Origin: Methylobacterium longum
GTDB lineage: Bacteria > Pseudomonadota > Alphaproteobacteria > Rhizobiales > Beijerinckiaceae
Assembly: GCF_022179385.1 (NCBI RefSeq)
Contig: NZ_BPQS01000048.1
Location: 1-37,378 of the forward strand
Direction: 5' to 3'
DNA length: 37,378 bases
Shown: piece after piece, positions 1 to 10,742 of the stretch
Layout of the letters: each line of letters starts with the position of its first letter
How positions within the stretch are numbered: the stretch's first letter is position 1
Position numbers and translations under genes: made by a program
Notes under the pieces: generated by a model
Told to the model about the DNA's origin: nothing
The model's input: only the letters and a program-made list of their open reading frames with translations
Databases searched by the model: none

Positions 1-1
1 C

Positions 2-157
2 GGGATCGCCGCCGACGATGCCCGGGTCCCGGTGCGGGCCCGGCAGGCGCTGCTGGCACCCGCCTGGTACGGGGCCGCCCTGGCGGCCTTCCTGGCCCTG
101 TACTACGTGGGCCATGCCGCGCTGTTCGGCGGCCTCGGCGCGATCCCGATCATCTGA
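2..157 (+). CDS. C-terminal end of an unidentified membrane protein (partial)
   Basis: An open frame runs from the left edge to a TGA at 155-157 and encodes 51 residues. It begins with a polar Asp/Arg-containing stretch and continues into a hydrophobic segment (residues about 18-36, rich in Ala, Leu and aromatic residues), then ends in a short apolar tail. This looks like a last transmembrane helix with its tail. The start lies outside the window, so the family cannot be named. It converges on the MarC-family gene with only 13 bases between the stop codons. No terminator-like hairpin is visible between them. The reading frame is inferred from hydrophobicity and GC-rich third positions. Confidence 0.55.
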   Translation, partial: GIAADDARVPVRARQALLAPAWYGAALAAFLALYYVGHAALFGGLGAIPII

Positions 158-170
158 TCGCGCGCGACGC

Positions 171-887
171 TCAGCCTCGCGCCGCCACGAGCGGCGCGAA
201 CACGTCCGTGAGTCCGTTGATCAGGATCTGCGTGCCGACGCACAGCAGGAGGAACGCGAACAGGCGCCCGGTCACCCGGGCCCGGGCCGGCCCGATGAGC
301 GCCACCACCCGGTCGGCCGAGGCGTAGAGGAGGGCGACCGCCGCGGCGACCACCAGGGCGGCCAGCGTCACGCCGAGATAGAAGCCGAACCGCTCCGCGT
401 AGGCCTCGGGGCGGTTCGCGCCCAGGGTGATGGCGACCGCGATCGTGCCCGGCCCCGTGGTGAACGGCAGGGTCAGAGGGAAGAACGCGATCTCCGCGAG
501 GGGCCCGGGCGCCTGGTCCGGCTGCGGTTCCGACGGGGCCGGACCGCGTGCCGTGGAGCCGGACGCCTCGGCCTGCTTGCGCGCCTCCCGCGCCTCGGGC
601 CGGTTGAGCTGGTTCCAGGCCGAGGACATCACCACCAAGCCGCCGGCGACGCGCAGCGCGCCGAGGGTGACGCCGAAGAAATTCAGGATCGGCGTGCCGG
701 CCCAGAGGGCGCCGAGCATTACCAGGGCGGCGTAGACGCCGATGCGGCGCGACAGCAGCACCCGCTCGGCATGGCTGTAGGCGCTCGTCACCTGCGCGAA
801 GATGAAGGCACCCCCGATCGGGTTCACGATCGAGATCAGGCCCGAGAGGGCGAGCAGGAACTGCTGGACGGTGAAGTCGATGCTCAT
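171..887 (-). CDS. MarC family integral membrane protein
   Basis: The 238-residue product fits the MarC/YchE family (about 200-220 residues, six transmembrane helices), sometimes listed as NAAT neutral amino-acid transporters. Family features are the N-terminal helix with the ISIVNPIGG stretch (about residues 18-26), the central PLTLPFTTGPGTIA segment, and the C-terminal helix containing LLCVGTQILINGL. A polar, Pro/Ala/Glu-rich insert at about residues 95-125 lies between helices 3 and 4 and is longer than in typical members. The ATG at 887 is chosen because the family begins right before its first helix, and the upstream extension is Arg/Pro-rich shadow sequence. The substrate is not known from sequence, and the original link of MarC to multiple antibiotic resistance was withdrawn. 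Confidence 0.88.
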   Translation of the reverse strand: MSIDFTVQQFLLALSGLISIVNPIGGAFIFAQVTSAYSHAERVLLSRRIGVYAALVMLGALWAGTPILNFFGVTLGALRVAGGLVVMSSAWNQLNRPEAREARKQAEASGSTARGPAPSEPQPDQAPGPLAEIAFFPLTLPFTTGPGTIAVAITLGANRPEAYAERFGFYLGVTLAALVVAAAVALLYASADRVVALIGPARARVTGRLFAFLLLCVGTQILINGLTDVFAPLVAARG

Positions 888-1135
888 CCGGGCATCGTAC
901 ACGACAGGTCCGCCGGACGGCGTGTCGCGCCGGCTGCGACGATTCCCCTTGCCCCGCGGGTTCGTGGCCCCGGAGCGCCGCAGGCCCGCCCCGGTCCGGG
1001 ATTTGCCGGCGCAGGCTGCCGGTCGTGCCGCGCCGTTCGGGATCGCGGCCCCCGCCGCGAAGTCCCCGAGCTGCCCGCCCAGGATGCGGCGCGACCGCGA
1101 CCCCGATCTTCCGAATCCCTCCGCGCGCGCCGTGC

Positions 1136-1870
1136 TCAGCCCGGAGCGGGCGCCGGCACGAGGACCCGGGCGGGTGCGAGGCGGCGGGCGCGCCGCACCT
1201 GCTGGACCGCCACGGGGCGGTAGAGCTGCTTGGTCGCATCGACCACGTGCAGCCCCGCGAAGGGCAGGGCGAGGCTGCTGCCGAGGCGTTCCCAAGCGGG
1301 TCCGGTGCGCAGCATCAGCCGCGAGCGCACCGGCGGCATGTAGAGGGTCTCGGACCAGCTCACGGGTGAGAACAGGGTGTCGCGCATCAGGCGCGCCAGC
1401 TGCGACCGACTGTAGGGCTGGCCGTGACCGAAGGGCGTCGCCTCCCGGCGGGCCCAGACCCCGCGCCGGTTCGGCACCACCAGGATCATCCGGCCGCCCG
1501 GCGTCAGCGTCCGCCAGACCTCTTGGAGCAGCTCCGTCGGGCTCTCGACCGATTCGAGGGCGTGGACCAGGATGACCCGGTCGATGGCCGCCTCGGGCAG
1601 GGGCATCATCGTCGGATCGGCCAGCGCCGCGCAGGAGCGGCCGGTGCTCGGCCAGTTCACCACGCCCTGGGTCGCCGGCATGAAGGCCAGCGTGCGTTCC
1701 GCGATGCAGTGGACCGGGCCGAGATACGGAGTCGCGTAGCCGATCCCGAGCACGCGCAGGCCGGACACGGAACCCAGGAACTCATGGAGCGCCCGCCCGA
1801 CGACGCGGTGCGTCGTGCGGCCCAGGGGGCTGGCATAGAAGGCCCGCAAGCCGTTGACGTCGAGACGCAT
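1136..1870 (-). CDS. class I SAM-dependent methyltransferase
   Basis: The 244-residue protein has a Rossmann-type methyltransferase layout. The SAM-binding loop (GLRVLGIGYATPYLG, about residues 38-52) follows an N-terminal helix. A later LPEAAIDRVILVHALE segment (about 97-112) matches motif IV, and LTPGGRMILVVPNRRG (about 124-139) matches the post-II region of Methyltransf_11 proteins. The tail is rich in Ala, Arg and Pro. The substrate cannot be deduced. The gene is divergent from a gloB-type hydrolase; a methyltransferase of this kind beside a glyoxalase II gene is a recurrent arrangement in Rhizobiales as I recall it. The ATG at 1870 is preferred because residues upstream look non-coding and overlap the gloB 5' region. 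Confidence 0.82.
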   Translation of the reverse strand: MRLDVNGLRAFYASPLGRTTHRVVGRALHEFLGSVSGLRVLGIGYATPYLGPVHCIAERTLAFMPATQGVVNWPSTGRSCAALADPTMMPLPEAAIDRVILVHALESVESPTELLQEVWRTLTPGGRMILVVPNRRGVWARREATPFGHGQPYSRSQLARLMRDTLFSPVSWSETLYMPPVRSRLMLRTGPAWERLGSSLALPFAGLHVVDATKQLYRPVAVQQVRRARRLAPARVLVPAPAPG

Positions 1871-2009
1871 GAAGGGACAAGACACCGGGGCCGAAACATT
1901 CACCGTACTCAATGGTGAGCCAAGCTGCCCGCGGCAAGCGCCGAAGGAACCCGGCCCGACCGCCGCCGGTTCACGGCGACAGCTTTCGCGCTCAATGGGA
2001 CCCACTCCG

Positions 2010-2786
2010 ATGGCTGCCGAGACCGAGATCCGCACCTTTTTGTGCCGCAGCGACAATATCGGCGTCCTGGTCCGGGATCCGGCCACGGGAGCCTGCGCGG
2101 CGATCGACGTGCCGGACGCCGGCCCGGTCCTGAAGGCGCTCGACGAGACCGGCTGGCAGCTCACCGACATCCTCGTCACCCACCGCCACGGCGACCATGT
2201 CGAGGGGATCCCGGAGGTCAAGCGGGCCACCGGCGCCCGGGTCGTGGCGCCCGCCAAGGCGGGGGACGCCGTTCCTCAGGTGGACGTCACCGTCCGGGAG
2301 GGCGACACGGTGCGCGTGGGCGGCCTCGAAGCGCAGGTCTGGGAGACGCCCGGCCATTGCCTCGACCACGTCACCTATTGGTTCGCCCGGGCCGGGCTCG
2401 TCTGCGCCGGCGACACCCTGTTCACGCTGGGCTGTGGCCGGGTGATGGAGAGCCCGCCGGAGACGCTCTACCGATCGCTGCGCCGCTTCGACGACCTTCC
2501 CGACACGACCCGGGTGTTCAGCGGGCACGACTACGTACTCTCCAACGCCCGCTTTGCCCTGGCGGCCGATCCGGACAATCCGGAGCTCAAGGCGCGCTTC
2601 GCCGAGGCGGAGCGTGCGAAGGCGGAGGGGCGATTCCTGGTTCCGTCGACCATGGGCGAGGAGCGCGCGACCAATCCGTTCCTGCGCAGCGGGCTTCCGA
2701 GTCTGGCCCGATCGGTCGACATGCCGCCAGAAAGCGAGCCTGAAGCGGTGTTCGTCGCCTTAAGGGCGTGGAAGAACCGCTTCTGA
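2010..2786 (+). CDS. gloB: hydroxyacylglutathione hydrolase (glyoxalase II)
   Basis: This hydrolyses S-D-lactoylglutathione to D-lactate and glutathione, the second step of methylglyoxal detoxification. The 258-residue length fits GloB (about 250-260). The metallo-beta-lactamase motif THRHGDH sits at residues 57-63 (H58, H60, D62, H63), with further metal ligands H116 (TPGHCLDH), D135 (CAGDTLF) and H173 (FSGHDY). GloB-specific C-terminal marks are GCGRVMES, LSNARFA and ERATNPFLR. The ATG at 2010 gives the family N-terminus; an in-frame ATG at 1995 would add five residues. Methylotrophs carry a glutathione-dependent aldehyde load, so the enzyme fits the inferred host. Confidence 0.9.
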   Translation: MAAETEIRTFLCRSDNIGVLVRDPATGACAAIDVPDAGPVLKALDETGWQLTDILVTHRHGDHVEGIPEVKRATGARVVAPAKAGDAVPQVDVTVREGDTVRVGGLEAQVWETPGHCLDHVTYWFARAGLVCAGDTLFTLGCGRVMESPPETLYRSLRRFDDLPDTTRVFSGHDYVLSNARFALAADPDNPELKARFAEAERAKAEGRFLVPSTMGEERATNPFLRSGLPSLARSVDMPPESEPEAVFVALRAWKNRF

Positions 2787-3087
2787 GGCAGGTGATAACG
2801 AGAAAAATTTGTTGCCTTCTCAAGGCAAACTGACACATACGGGTTTTTAAGCGGTCTTAATCCGCTCAGGTCAAACGGGCTCCCGGGGGGAAGCCGTAAC
2901 GTCAACGCGAAGCGCCGGGACGCTTCAGCCGGTATGATGGGGGTCCGTCTCGCCCTACCACCTGTCCACTTCCCGCCTTCCTCTTCCGTTCCATAAGCCA
3001 GAGCCTGCCGGGTCCAAGGAAGAGTCGCTCGCCGTCAAGGTCAAGCTTCCTGGAACCGACGACGCGGAGACCGGCCCGCTCGGCGAC
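2787..3087. other. intergenic region before the TetR-family gene
   Basis: These 301 bases hold no convincing gene. They contain a local AT-rich patch (about 2795-2865) in an otherwise GC-rich area, with a perfect 7+7 palindrome at 2812-2828 and a weaker 5-bp inverted repeat at 2850-2866. The reading frame of the downstream regulator stays open back to a TGA at 2935-2937 but has no ATG, GTG or TTG before 3088. The true start could therefore be a rarer codon further upstream. Confidence 0.5.
2812..2828. promoter_or_regulatory. palindrome, possible TetR-family operator
   Basis: TTGCCTT-CTC-AAGGCAA is a perfect inverted repeat with a 3-base spacer, located 259 bases before the GTG of the TetR-family gene. 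Regulators of this family usually bind such palindromes near their own promoters. A run of T does not follow on the plus strand, so it is a poor intrinsic terminator for gloB. On the minus strand it is followed by CAAATTTTT, but no minus-strand gene ends there. The operator role is inference. Confidence 0.35.
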
Positions 3088-3705
3088 GTGGCCGGCCCCC
3101 AGCGCGCCCGTGCACCGGTCGCGGCGGACGTCCGGCTCCTCGGGATCGCCACCGAGCATCTCTCGCGCCTCGGGCCCAAACGCGTGACGGTCGTGGCCGT
3201 CGCGGCGGAAGCCGGCATGACGCACGCCAACGTCTACCGCTACTTCCCATCCAAGGATGCGCTGCTCGACGCCGTGGCGGGCCGCTGGCTCCGCGAGGTC
3301 GAGGCCCGGCTCGCCGGTATCGCCGACGCGCCCGATCCGGCCGACGACAAGATCGAGCGGCTCCTGACCGCCCTGGCCACCGTGCAGCGCGATGCGCTGG
3401 TCGACGAGCCGAACCTGTTCGCCGTCCACCTCGACGCCACCGTGTCGGCCCGGCCGATCGCCCGGCGGCACCGGGTGCGCCTGCGCAGTCTCGTCGAGCG
3501 CGTCGTCGAGGAGGGCATCACGTCCGGGATCTTCTCGGCGCGCGACCGGGAACGGGCGATCGCCTACATCTTCGACGCGAGCTACCGCTTCACGCACCCG
3601 CTGGCGATCCAGCACGATGCCGAGGTGCCGCGCGATCTGATCGAGGCCCGGTTCGGGGCCGTCATCCACGCCATTCAGCGGGTTCTGCGTTCCGGCGTTC
3701 TCTGA
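3088..3705 (+). CDS. TetR/AcrR family transcriptional regulator
   Basis: The 205-residue protein has an N-terminal TetR helix-turn-helix. The segment VAAEAGMTHANVYRYFPSKD (about residues 38-57) is the canonical recognition helix plus the YxYFxSK turn. The C-terminal half (about 70-200) is the variable ligand-binding/dimerisation domain, so the ligand cannot be read from sequence. The first usable start is a GTG at 3088. The open frame continues upstream with Lys/Glu-rich sequence, so the real N-terminus may be longer. The gene stands alone on the plus strand, followed by a strong terminator, so it is probably transcribed separately from mdh. Confidence 0.85.
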   Translation: MAGPQRARAPVAADVRLLGIATEHLSRLGPKRVTVVAVAAEAGMTHANVYRYFPSKDALLDAVAGRWLREVEARLAGIADAPDPADDKIERLLTALATVQRDALVDEPNLFAVHLDATVSARPIARRHRVRLRSLVERVVEEGITSGIFSARDRERAIAYIFDASYRFTHPLAIQHDAEVPRDLIEARFGAVIHAIQRVLRSGVL

Positions 3706-3727
3706 ATCACCGCGCAGCCGATCGACC

Positions 3728-3764
3728 CGAGAGGCCCGGACATCCTGTCCGGGCCTCTCGCGTT
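3728..3764 (+). terminator. intrinsic terminator after the TetR-family gene
   Basis: A perfect 15-bp inverted repeat (CGAGAGGCCCGGACA, 3728-3742, and its complement 3746-3760) encloses a 3-base loop and is followed by CGTTTT. It lies 22 bases after the TGA of the regulator and separates it from the TCA-cycle block. Confidence 0.85.
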
Positions 3765-4106
3765 TTCGGCCACCGGCTGGTCGGCTCAGCGACTTCCGGC
3801 GGGCGAAATGACAGCTTTTCGAATCTGTCATCCAAGCGTTGCCGCACCACAGGCTGTGGGTGCAGTGCACCTAAAACCCTCCCGACGTTGACGTTTCCAG
3901 ACATCCGCCCGGGCCGTTCCGGGCCCGGCCGCGTGCCGGGGGTGACCCCTTCCCATCCGCCATCGGGTTGAAGCGGCGGTGCTTTTCGGCCACACAGCCG
4001 CGCAGATTTTCGAGCGGCGAATCCGGTTGCGGACCCAGGCTGACGCGCAGTTCCGGCATCGTCCCACGCATCATCGCAGTCGATACGCAGCGGAGACACA
4101 TCCGAC
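3765..4106 (+). promoter_or_regulatory. mdh leader region with several inverted repeats
   Basis: No gene is supported in these 342 bases. They hold ATGACAG-N10-CTGTCAT (3808-3831), CCACAG-G-CTGTGG (3847-3859), the directly abutting GGTGCA-G-TGCACC (3859-3871), and a GC-rich hairpin CCGGGCC-N6-GGCCCGG (3909-3928). The two central repeats share bases, so as RNA they would form alternative structures; as DNA they could be two adjacent operators. A GGAG lies 11 bases before the mdh ATG. I could not place a convincing -35/-10 pair, so the promoter is presumed to lie here. Confidence 0.45.
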
Positions 4107-5069
4107 ATGGCTCGCAACAAGATCGCGCTCATCGGTGCCGGCCAGATCGGCGGCACCCTGGCTCTTCTCGCTGGCCTCAAGGATCTCGGCGACGTCGTCC
4201 TGTTCGACATCGTCGACGGCGTGCCGCAGGGCAAGGCGCTGGACATCGCCGAGGCCGCGCCCGTCGAGGGGTTCGACGCGACCTACGCGGGCGCCAGCGA
4301 CTATTCCGCCATCCAGGGCGCCGACGTGGTGATCGTCACCGCCGGCGTGCCGCGCAAGCCCGGCATGAGCCGTGACGACCTGATCGGCATCAACCTCAAG
4401 GTGATGCAGGCGGTGGGCGAGGGCATCAAGACCTACGCGCCCGACGCCTTCGTGATCTGCATCACCAACCCGCTCGACGCCATGGTGTGGGCGCTGCAGA
4501 AGTTCTCGGGGCTGCCCACCAACAAGATTGTCGGCATGGCCGGCGTGCTCGACTCCGCCCGCTTCCGCCACTTCCTCGCGGAGGAATTCAAGGTCTCGGT
4601 GGAGGACGTCACGGCCTTCGTGCTCGGCGGCCACGGCGACGACATGGTCCCGCTGACCCGCTACTCCACGGTCGCCGGCGTGCCCCTGACCGACTTGGTC
4701 AAGCTCGGCTGGACCACCCAGGAGAAGCTCGACGCCATGGTCGACCGCACCCGCAAGGGCGGCGGCGAGATCGTCAACCTGCTCAAGACCGGCTCGGCCT
4801 TCTACGCGCCCGCGGCTTCCGCCATCGCCATGGCGGAAAGCTACCTGCGCGACAAGAAGCGGGTCCTGCCCTGCGCGGCCTACCTCGACGGCCAGTACGG
4901 CGTGAAGGGCATGTTCATCGGCGTGCCGATCGTGATCGGCGCGAACGGCGTGGAGCGCGTCCTCGAGGTGACCTTCGACGCGGCCGAGAAGGCGATGTTC
5001 GAGAAGTCGGTCGCCTCGGTGACGAGCCTCATCGACGCCTGCAAAGGAGTCGACAGCAACCTCGCCTGA
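4107..5069 (+). CDS. mdh: malate dehydrogenase, NAD-dependent
   Basis: This oxidises (S)-malate to oxaloacetate with NAD+ in the TCA cycle and, in serine-cycle methylotrophs, also serves C1 assimilation. The 320-residue protein is the LDH-like type 3 MDH of alphaproteobacteria. It has the dinucleotide loop GAGQIGG (10-16), acidic D34 at the end of strand 2, substrate-binding arginines in RKPGMSRDD (R83, R89), N121 in TNPLD, R152, and the catalytic H176 in GGHGDD. The ATG at 4107 puts the first beta strand at residue 5, as expected. It is the first gene of the mdh-sucCDAB-lpdA block, 72 bases before sucC. Confidence 0.97.
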   Translation: MARNKIALIGAGQIGGTLALLAGLKDLGDVVLFDIVDGVPQGKALDIAEAAPVEGFDATYAGASDYSAIQGADVVIVTAGVPRKPGMSRDDLIGINLKVMQAVGEGIKTYAPDAFVICITNPLDAMVWALQKFSGLPTNKIVGMAGVLDSARFRHFLAEEFKVSVEDVTAFVLGGHGDDMVPLTRYSTVAGVPLTDLVKLGWTTQEKLDAMVDRTRKGGGEIVNLLKTGSAFYAPAASAIAMAESYLRDKKRVLPCAAYLDGQYGVKGMFIGVPIVIGANGVERVLEVTFDAAEKAMFEKSVASVTSLIDACKGVDSNLA

Positions 5070-5141
5070 GGCCATTCGAAGCCGGGCGCGCCCATCCCGG
5101 CCCGCCCGCCCGAAGCCATCCGTTCGTCCGACGAGGTCCCG

Positions 5142-6338
5142 ATGAACATCCACGAATACCAGGCCAAGGCCGTGCTGAAGGAGTTCGGCTTGCCGGTCTC
5201 CCGCGGCGTGGCGATCTTCAACCCGTCGGAGGCGGAGGCCGCCGCCAAGGAACTCGGCGGTCCGGTCTGGGTCGTGAAGAGCCAGATCCACGCGGGCGGC
5301 CGCGGCAAGGGGACCTTCAAGGGCGCGCCCGAGGGGGCCAAGGGCGGCGTACGCGTCACCAAGTCGATCGACGAGGTGAAGCAATATGCCGGCGAGATGC
5401 TCGGCCAGACGCTGGTGACGATCCAGACCGGGCCGGCCGGCAAGCAGGTCAACCGCCTCTACATCGAGGAAGGTGCCCAGATCGACGAGGAATTCTACCT
5501 CTCGATGCTGGTCGATCGCGTCACCGGCGGCGTCGCCTTCGTGGTCTCCACGGAAGGCGGCATGGATATCGAGGCCGTCGCCCATGATACGCCAGAGAAG
5601 ATCCACACCATCGCGGTCGATCCGGCCACCGGCGTGATGCCCCATCACGGCCGCGCCGTCGCCAAGGCGCTCGGCCTCACCGGCGCCCAGGCCAAGGAAG
5701 CGGCCGCGCTGACGGAAAAGCTCTACGCGGCGTTCGTGTCCAAGGACATGAGCCTTCTGGAGATCAACCCGCTCGTGCTCACGGCCGACGGGCACCTCAA
5801 GTGCCTCGACGCCAAGATGGCCTTCGATTCGAACGCTCTTTACCGCCACCCCGACATCGTCGCGCTGCGGGACGAGACCGAGGAGGACGCCAAGGAGATC
5901 GAGGCGTCGAAGTATGACCTCGCCTACATCGCGCTCGACGGCACGATCGGCTGCATGGTCAACGGTGCCGGCCTCGCCATGGCGACCCTCGACATCATCA
6001 AGCTCTACGGCGAGGAGCCGGCGAACTTCCTCGATGTCGGCGGCGGCGCCTCCGAGGAGAAGGTCACGGCGGCGTTCAAGATCATCACCGCGGACCCGAA
6101 CGTGAAGGGGATCCTCGTCAACATCTTCGGTGGGATCATGAAGTGCGACGTGATCGCCAACGGCGTGATCGCGGCCGTGAAGGCGGTGGGCCTCCAGGTG
6201 CCGCTGGTGGTGCGCCTCGAAGGCACCAACGTCGAGGAAGGCAAGGCCATCATCCGGAATTCGGGCCTCAACGTGATCCCGGCGGACGACCTCGACGACG
6301 CCGCCCAGAAGATCGTCGCCGCCGTGAAGGGAGCCTGA
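5142..6338 (+). CDS. sucC: succinyl-CoA ligase (ADP-forming) subunit beta
   Basis: SucC pairs with SucD to convert succinyl-CoA, ADP and phosphate to succinate, CoA and ATP. The 398 residues match the family (about 388-400). The start MNIHEYQAKAVLKEFG is the typical SucC N-terminus. An ATP-grasp domain follows (GGRGKG at about 47-52; EEFYLSMLVDR in the middle; EINPLVLT at about 208-215), then the CoA-ligase domain with DVGGGASEEKV and NIFGGIMKCD near the C-terminus. A GAGG lies about six bases before the ATG. Only two bases separate the stop from sucD, indicating translational linkage of the two subunits. Confidence 0.97.
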   Translation: MNIHEYQAKAVLKEFGLPVSRGVAIFNPSEAEAAAKELGGPVWVVKSQIHAGGRGKGTFKGAPEGAKGGVRVTKSIDEVKQYAGEMLGQTLVTIQTGPAGKQVNRLYIEEGAQIDEEFYLSMLVDRVTGGVAFVVSTEGGMDIEAVAHDTPEKIHTIAVDPATGVMPHHGRAVAKALGLTGAQAKEAAALTEKLYAAFVSKDMSLLEINPLVLTADGHLKCLDAKMAFDSNALYRHPDIVALRDETEEDAKEIEASKYDLAYIALDGTIGCMVNGAGLAMATLDIIKLYGEEPANFLDVGGGASEEKVTAAFKIITADPNVKGILVNIFGGIMKCDVIANGVIAAVKAVGLQVPLVVRLEGTNVEEGKAIIRNSGLNVIPADDLDDAAQKIVAAVKGA

Positions 6339-6340
6339 TC

Positions 6341-7225
6341 ATGTCGGTGATGATCGACGCCAGCACCAAGGTCATCTGCCAGGGCTTCACCGGCAAGAAC
6401 GGGACCTTCCACTCCGAGCAGGCCATCGCGTACGGCACCAAGATGGTCGGCGGCACCTCGCCGGGTAAGGGCGGCTCGTCCCATCTCGGCCTGCCGGTGT
6501 TCGACACCGTCGCGGAGGCTCGCGAGGCGACGGGTGCCGAGGCCTCGGTGGTCTACGTGCCGCCGCCCGGCGCGGCGGACGCGATCTGCGAGGCGATCGC
6601 CGCCGAAGTCCCGCTGATCGTCTGCATCACGGAGGGCATCCCGGTCCTCGACATGGTGCGGGTGAAGCGGGCGCTCATCGGTTCGAAGTCGCGCCTCGTC
6701 GGGCCGAACTGCCCCGGCATCGTGACGGCGGGCGAATCGAAGATCGGCATCATGCCGGCCAACATCTTCCGGCCCGGCTCCGTCGGGATCGTGTCCCGGT
6801 CCGGCACCCTGACCTACGAGGCGGTGTTCCAAACCTCCAATGCCGGCCTCGGCCAGACGACGGCGGTGGGCATCGGCGGCGATCCTGTGAAGGGCACCGA
6901 GTTCATCGACGTGCTGGAGTTGTTCCTGGCCGACCCGAAGACCGAGTCGATCGTGATGATCGGCGAGATCGGCGGCTCGGCCGAGGAGGAGGCCGCGCAG
7001 TTCCTGAAGGACGAGGCTAAGCGCGGGCGCAGGAAGCCGATGGTCGGCTTCATCGCCGGCCGTACGGCGCCTCCGGGCCGCCGCATGGGCCATGCCGGCG
7101 CGATCATCTCGGGCGGCAAGGGCGGCGCCGAGGACAAGATCGCCGCCATGGAGGCCGCGGGCATCCGCGTGTCGCCGTCGCCGGCGCGACTGGGCTCGAC
7201 CCTGGTCGAGGTCCTGAAGGGGTAA
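6341..7225 (+). CDS. sucD: succinyl-CoA ligase (ADP-forming) subunit alpha
   Basis: The 294-residue alpha subunit binds CoA and carries the phosphorylated histidine. Visible features are the CoA-binding Rossmann start (VICQGFTGKNGTFHSE, about 11-26), GPNCPGI (121-127), SRSGTLTYE (152-160), and the active-site His251 in GRRMGHAGAI. It starts two bases after sucC. The ATG at 6341 gives MSVMIDASTKV, the family N-terminus. A gap of 172 bases follows before sucA and holds no other gene. Confidence 0.97.
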   Translation: MSVMIDASTKVICQGFTGKNGTFHSEQAIAYGTKMVGGTSPGKGGSSHLGLPVFDTVAEAREATGAEASVVYVPPPGAADAICEAIAAEVPLIVCITEGIPVLDMVRVKRALIGSKSRLVGPNCPGIVTAGESKIGIMPANIFRPGSVGIVSRSGTLTYEAVFQTSNAGLGQTTAVGIGGDPVKGTEFIDVLELFLADPKTESIVMIGEIGGSAEEEAAQFLKDEAKRGRRKPMVGFIAGRTAPPGRRMGHAGAIISGGKGGAEDKIAAMEAAGIRVSPSPARLGSTLVEVLKG

Positions 7226-7397
7226 GGAGCCGCGCGCCTGCGTTGCGGCCATCGCAGGGCCGCAACGCCCATATCGGGTGTGCAGATCAACTCAGCGGGG
7301 CGGACACCCGCCCCGTTCCGGTTTGAAGGCGTTCCGCCGTGCTGACGGAAAGCCTGAAGGGCAGGGCAACCGGCCCGCGCGACAGGATGGACGCACC

Positions 7398-10385
<2,988 letters not shown>

Positions 10386-10395
10386 TCATCCGGCC

Positions 10396-10695
10396 ATGGC
10401 CTACTTCCTGCTCCGCCTGGACCCGCCGCGCCCGAGCTTCCCGTTCGACGCGACGGAGGCCGAGATGGCGCTGTTCTCGGCCCATTCCGGGTACTGGATG
10501 GCGCAGGCGGAGGCCGGAACCGCCATCGCGGTCGGACCCGTCTTCGAATCCGGCGGCACCTGGGGCTTGGCCCTGGTCGAGGCCGCCGACGCGGCCCAGG
10601 CCGAGGCCCTCGGCGAAGCGGATCCGGTCCTGATGGCGCAGGTAGGCTTCCGGTACACCGTCTCGCCCGTTCCATCCTTGATCCTGCGGCGCTGA
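10396..10695 (+). CDS. YciI-like family protein inside the suc operon
   Basis: The 99-residue product fits the YciI fold (about 90-100 residues). It starts with a beta strand (MAYFLLRLDP), has the conserved histidine region LFSAHSGYWMAQAEAG (H30), a central GPVFESGGTWGLALVE strand-turn-strand (47-62), and the EADPVLMAQVGFRYTV segment (74-89) corresponding to the family's Asp-Pro stretch. Family members are small dimeric ferredoxin-like proteins, a few with hydrolase or dehalogenase-like activity; most have no known role. It starts 10 bases after sucA with no clear Shine-Dalgarno, so translation may be coupled to sucA. Confidence 0.8.
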   Translation: MAYFLLRLDPPRPSFPFDATEAEMALFSAHSGYWMAQAEAGTAIAVGPVFESGGTWGLALVEAADAAQAEALGEADPVLMAQVGFRYTVSPVPSLILRR

Positions 10696-10714
10696 CGTCG
10701 CGGCCCGACATCCA

Positions 10715-10742
10715 GAGGAGGCCCCCCGCGGGGCAACAGAGC
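10715..10742 (+). promoter_or_regulatory. sucB ribosome binding site separated from the start by a hairpin
   Basis: The strong Shine-Dalgarno GAGGAG (10715-10720) lies 22 bases before the sucB ATG, too far for normal initiation. The intervening bases start with a GC hairpin GCCCC-CCGC-GGGGC (10721-10734). Folding it leaves about eight bases between the Shine-Dalgarno and the ATG, the usual spacing. The hairpin may therefore bring the ribosome site into register. This is an inference from sequence only. Confidence 0.45.

Noticed and set aside
2847..2860. TTAA-N6-TTAA upstream of the TetR-family gene as a CtrA site
   Set aside because: The spacing is six, not seven, and the flanking bases do not match the consensus. 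It lies in an AT-rich patch where such words are more likely.
2850..2866. AGCGG-N7-CCGCT as a terminator for gloB
   Set aside because: A 5-bp stem with no T run after it on the plus strand; too weak to call.
4071..5849. 592-codon minus-strand frame opposite mdh and sucC
   Set aside because: It spans two recognised genes and their spacer, and its composition is that of an antisense shadow.
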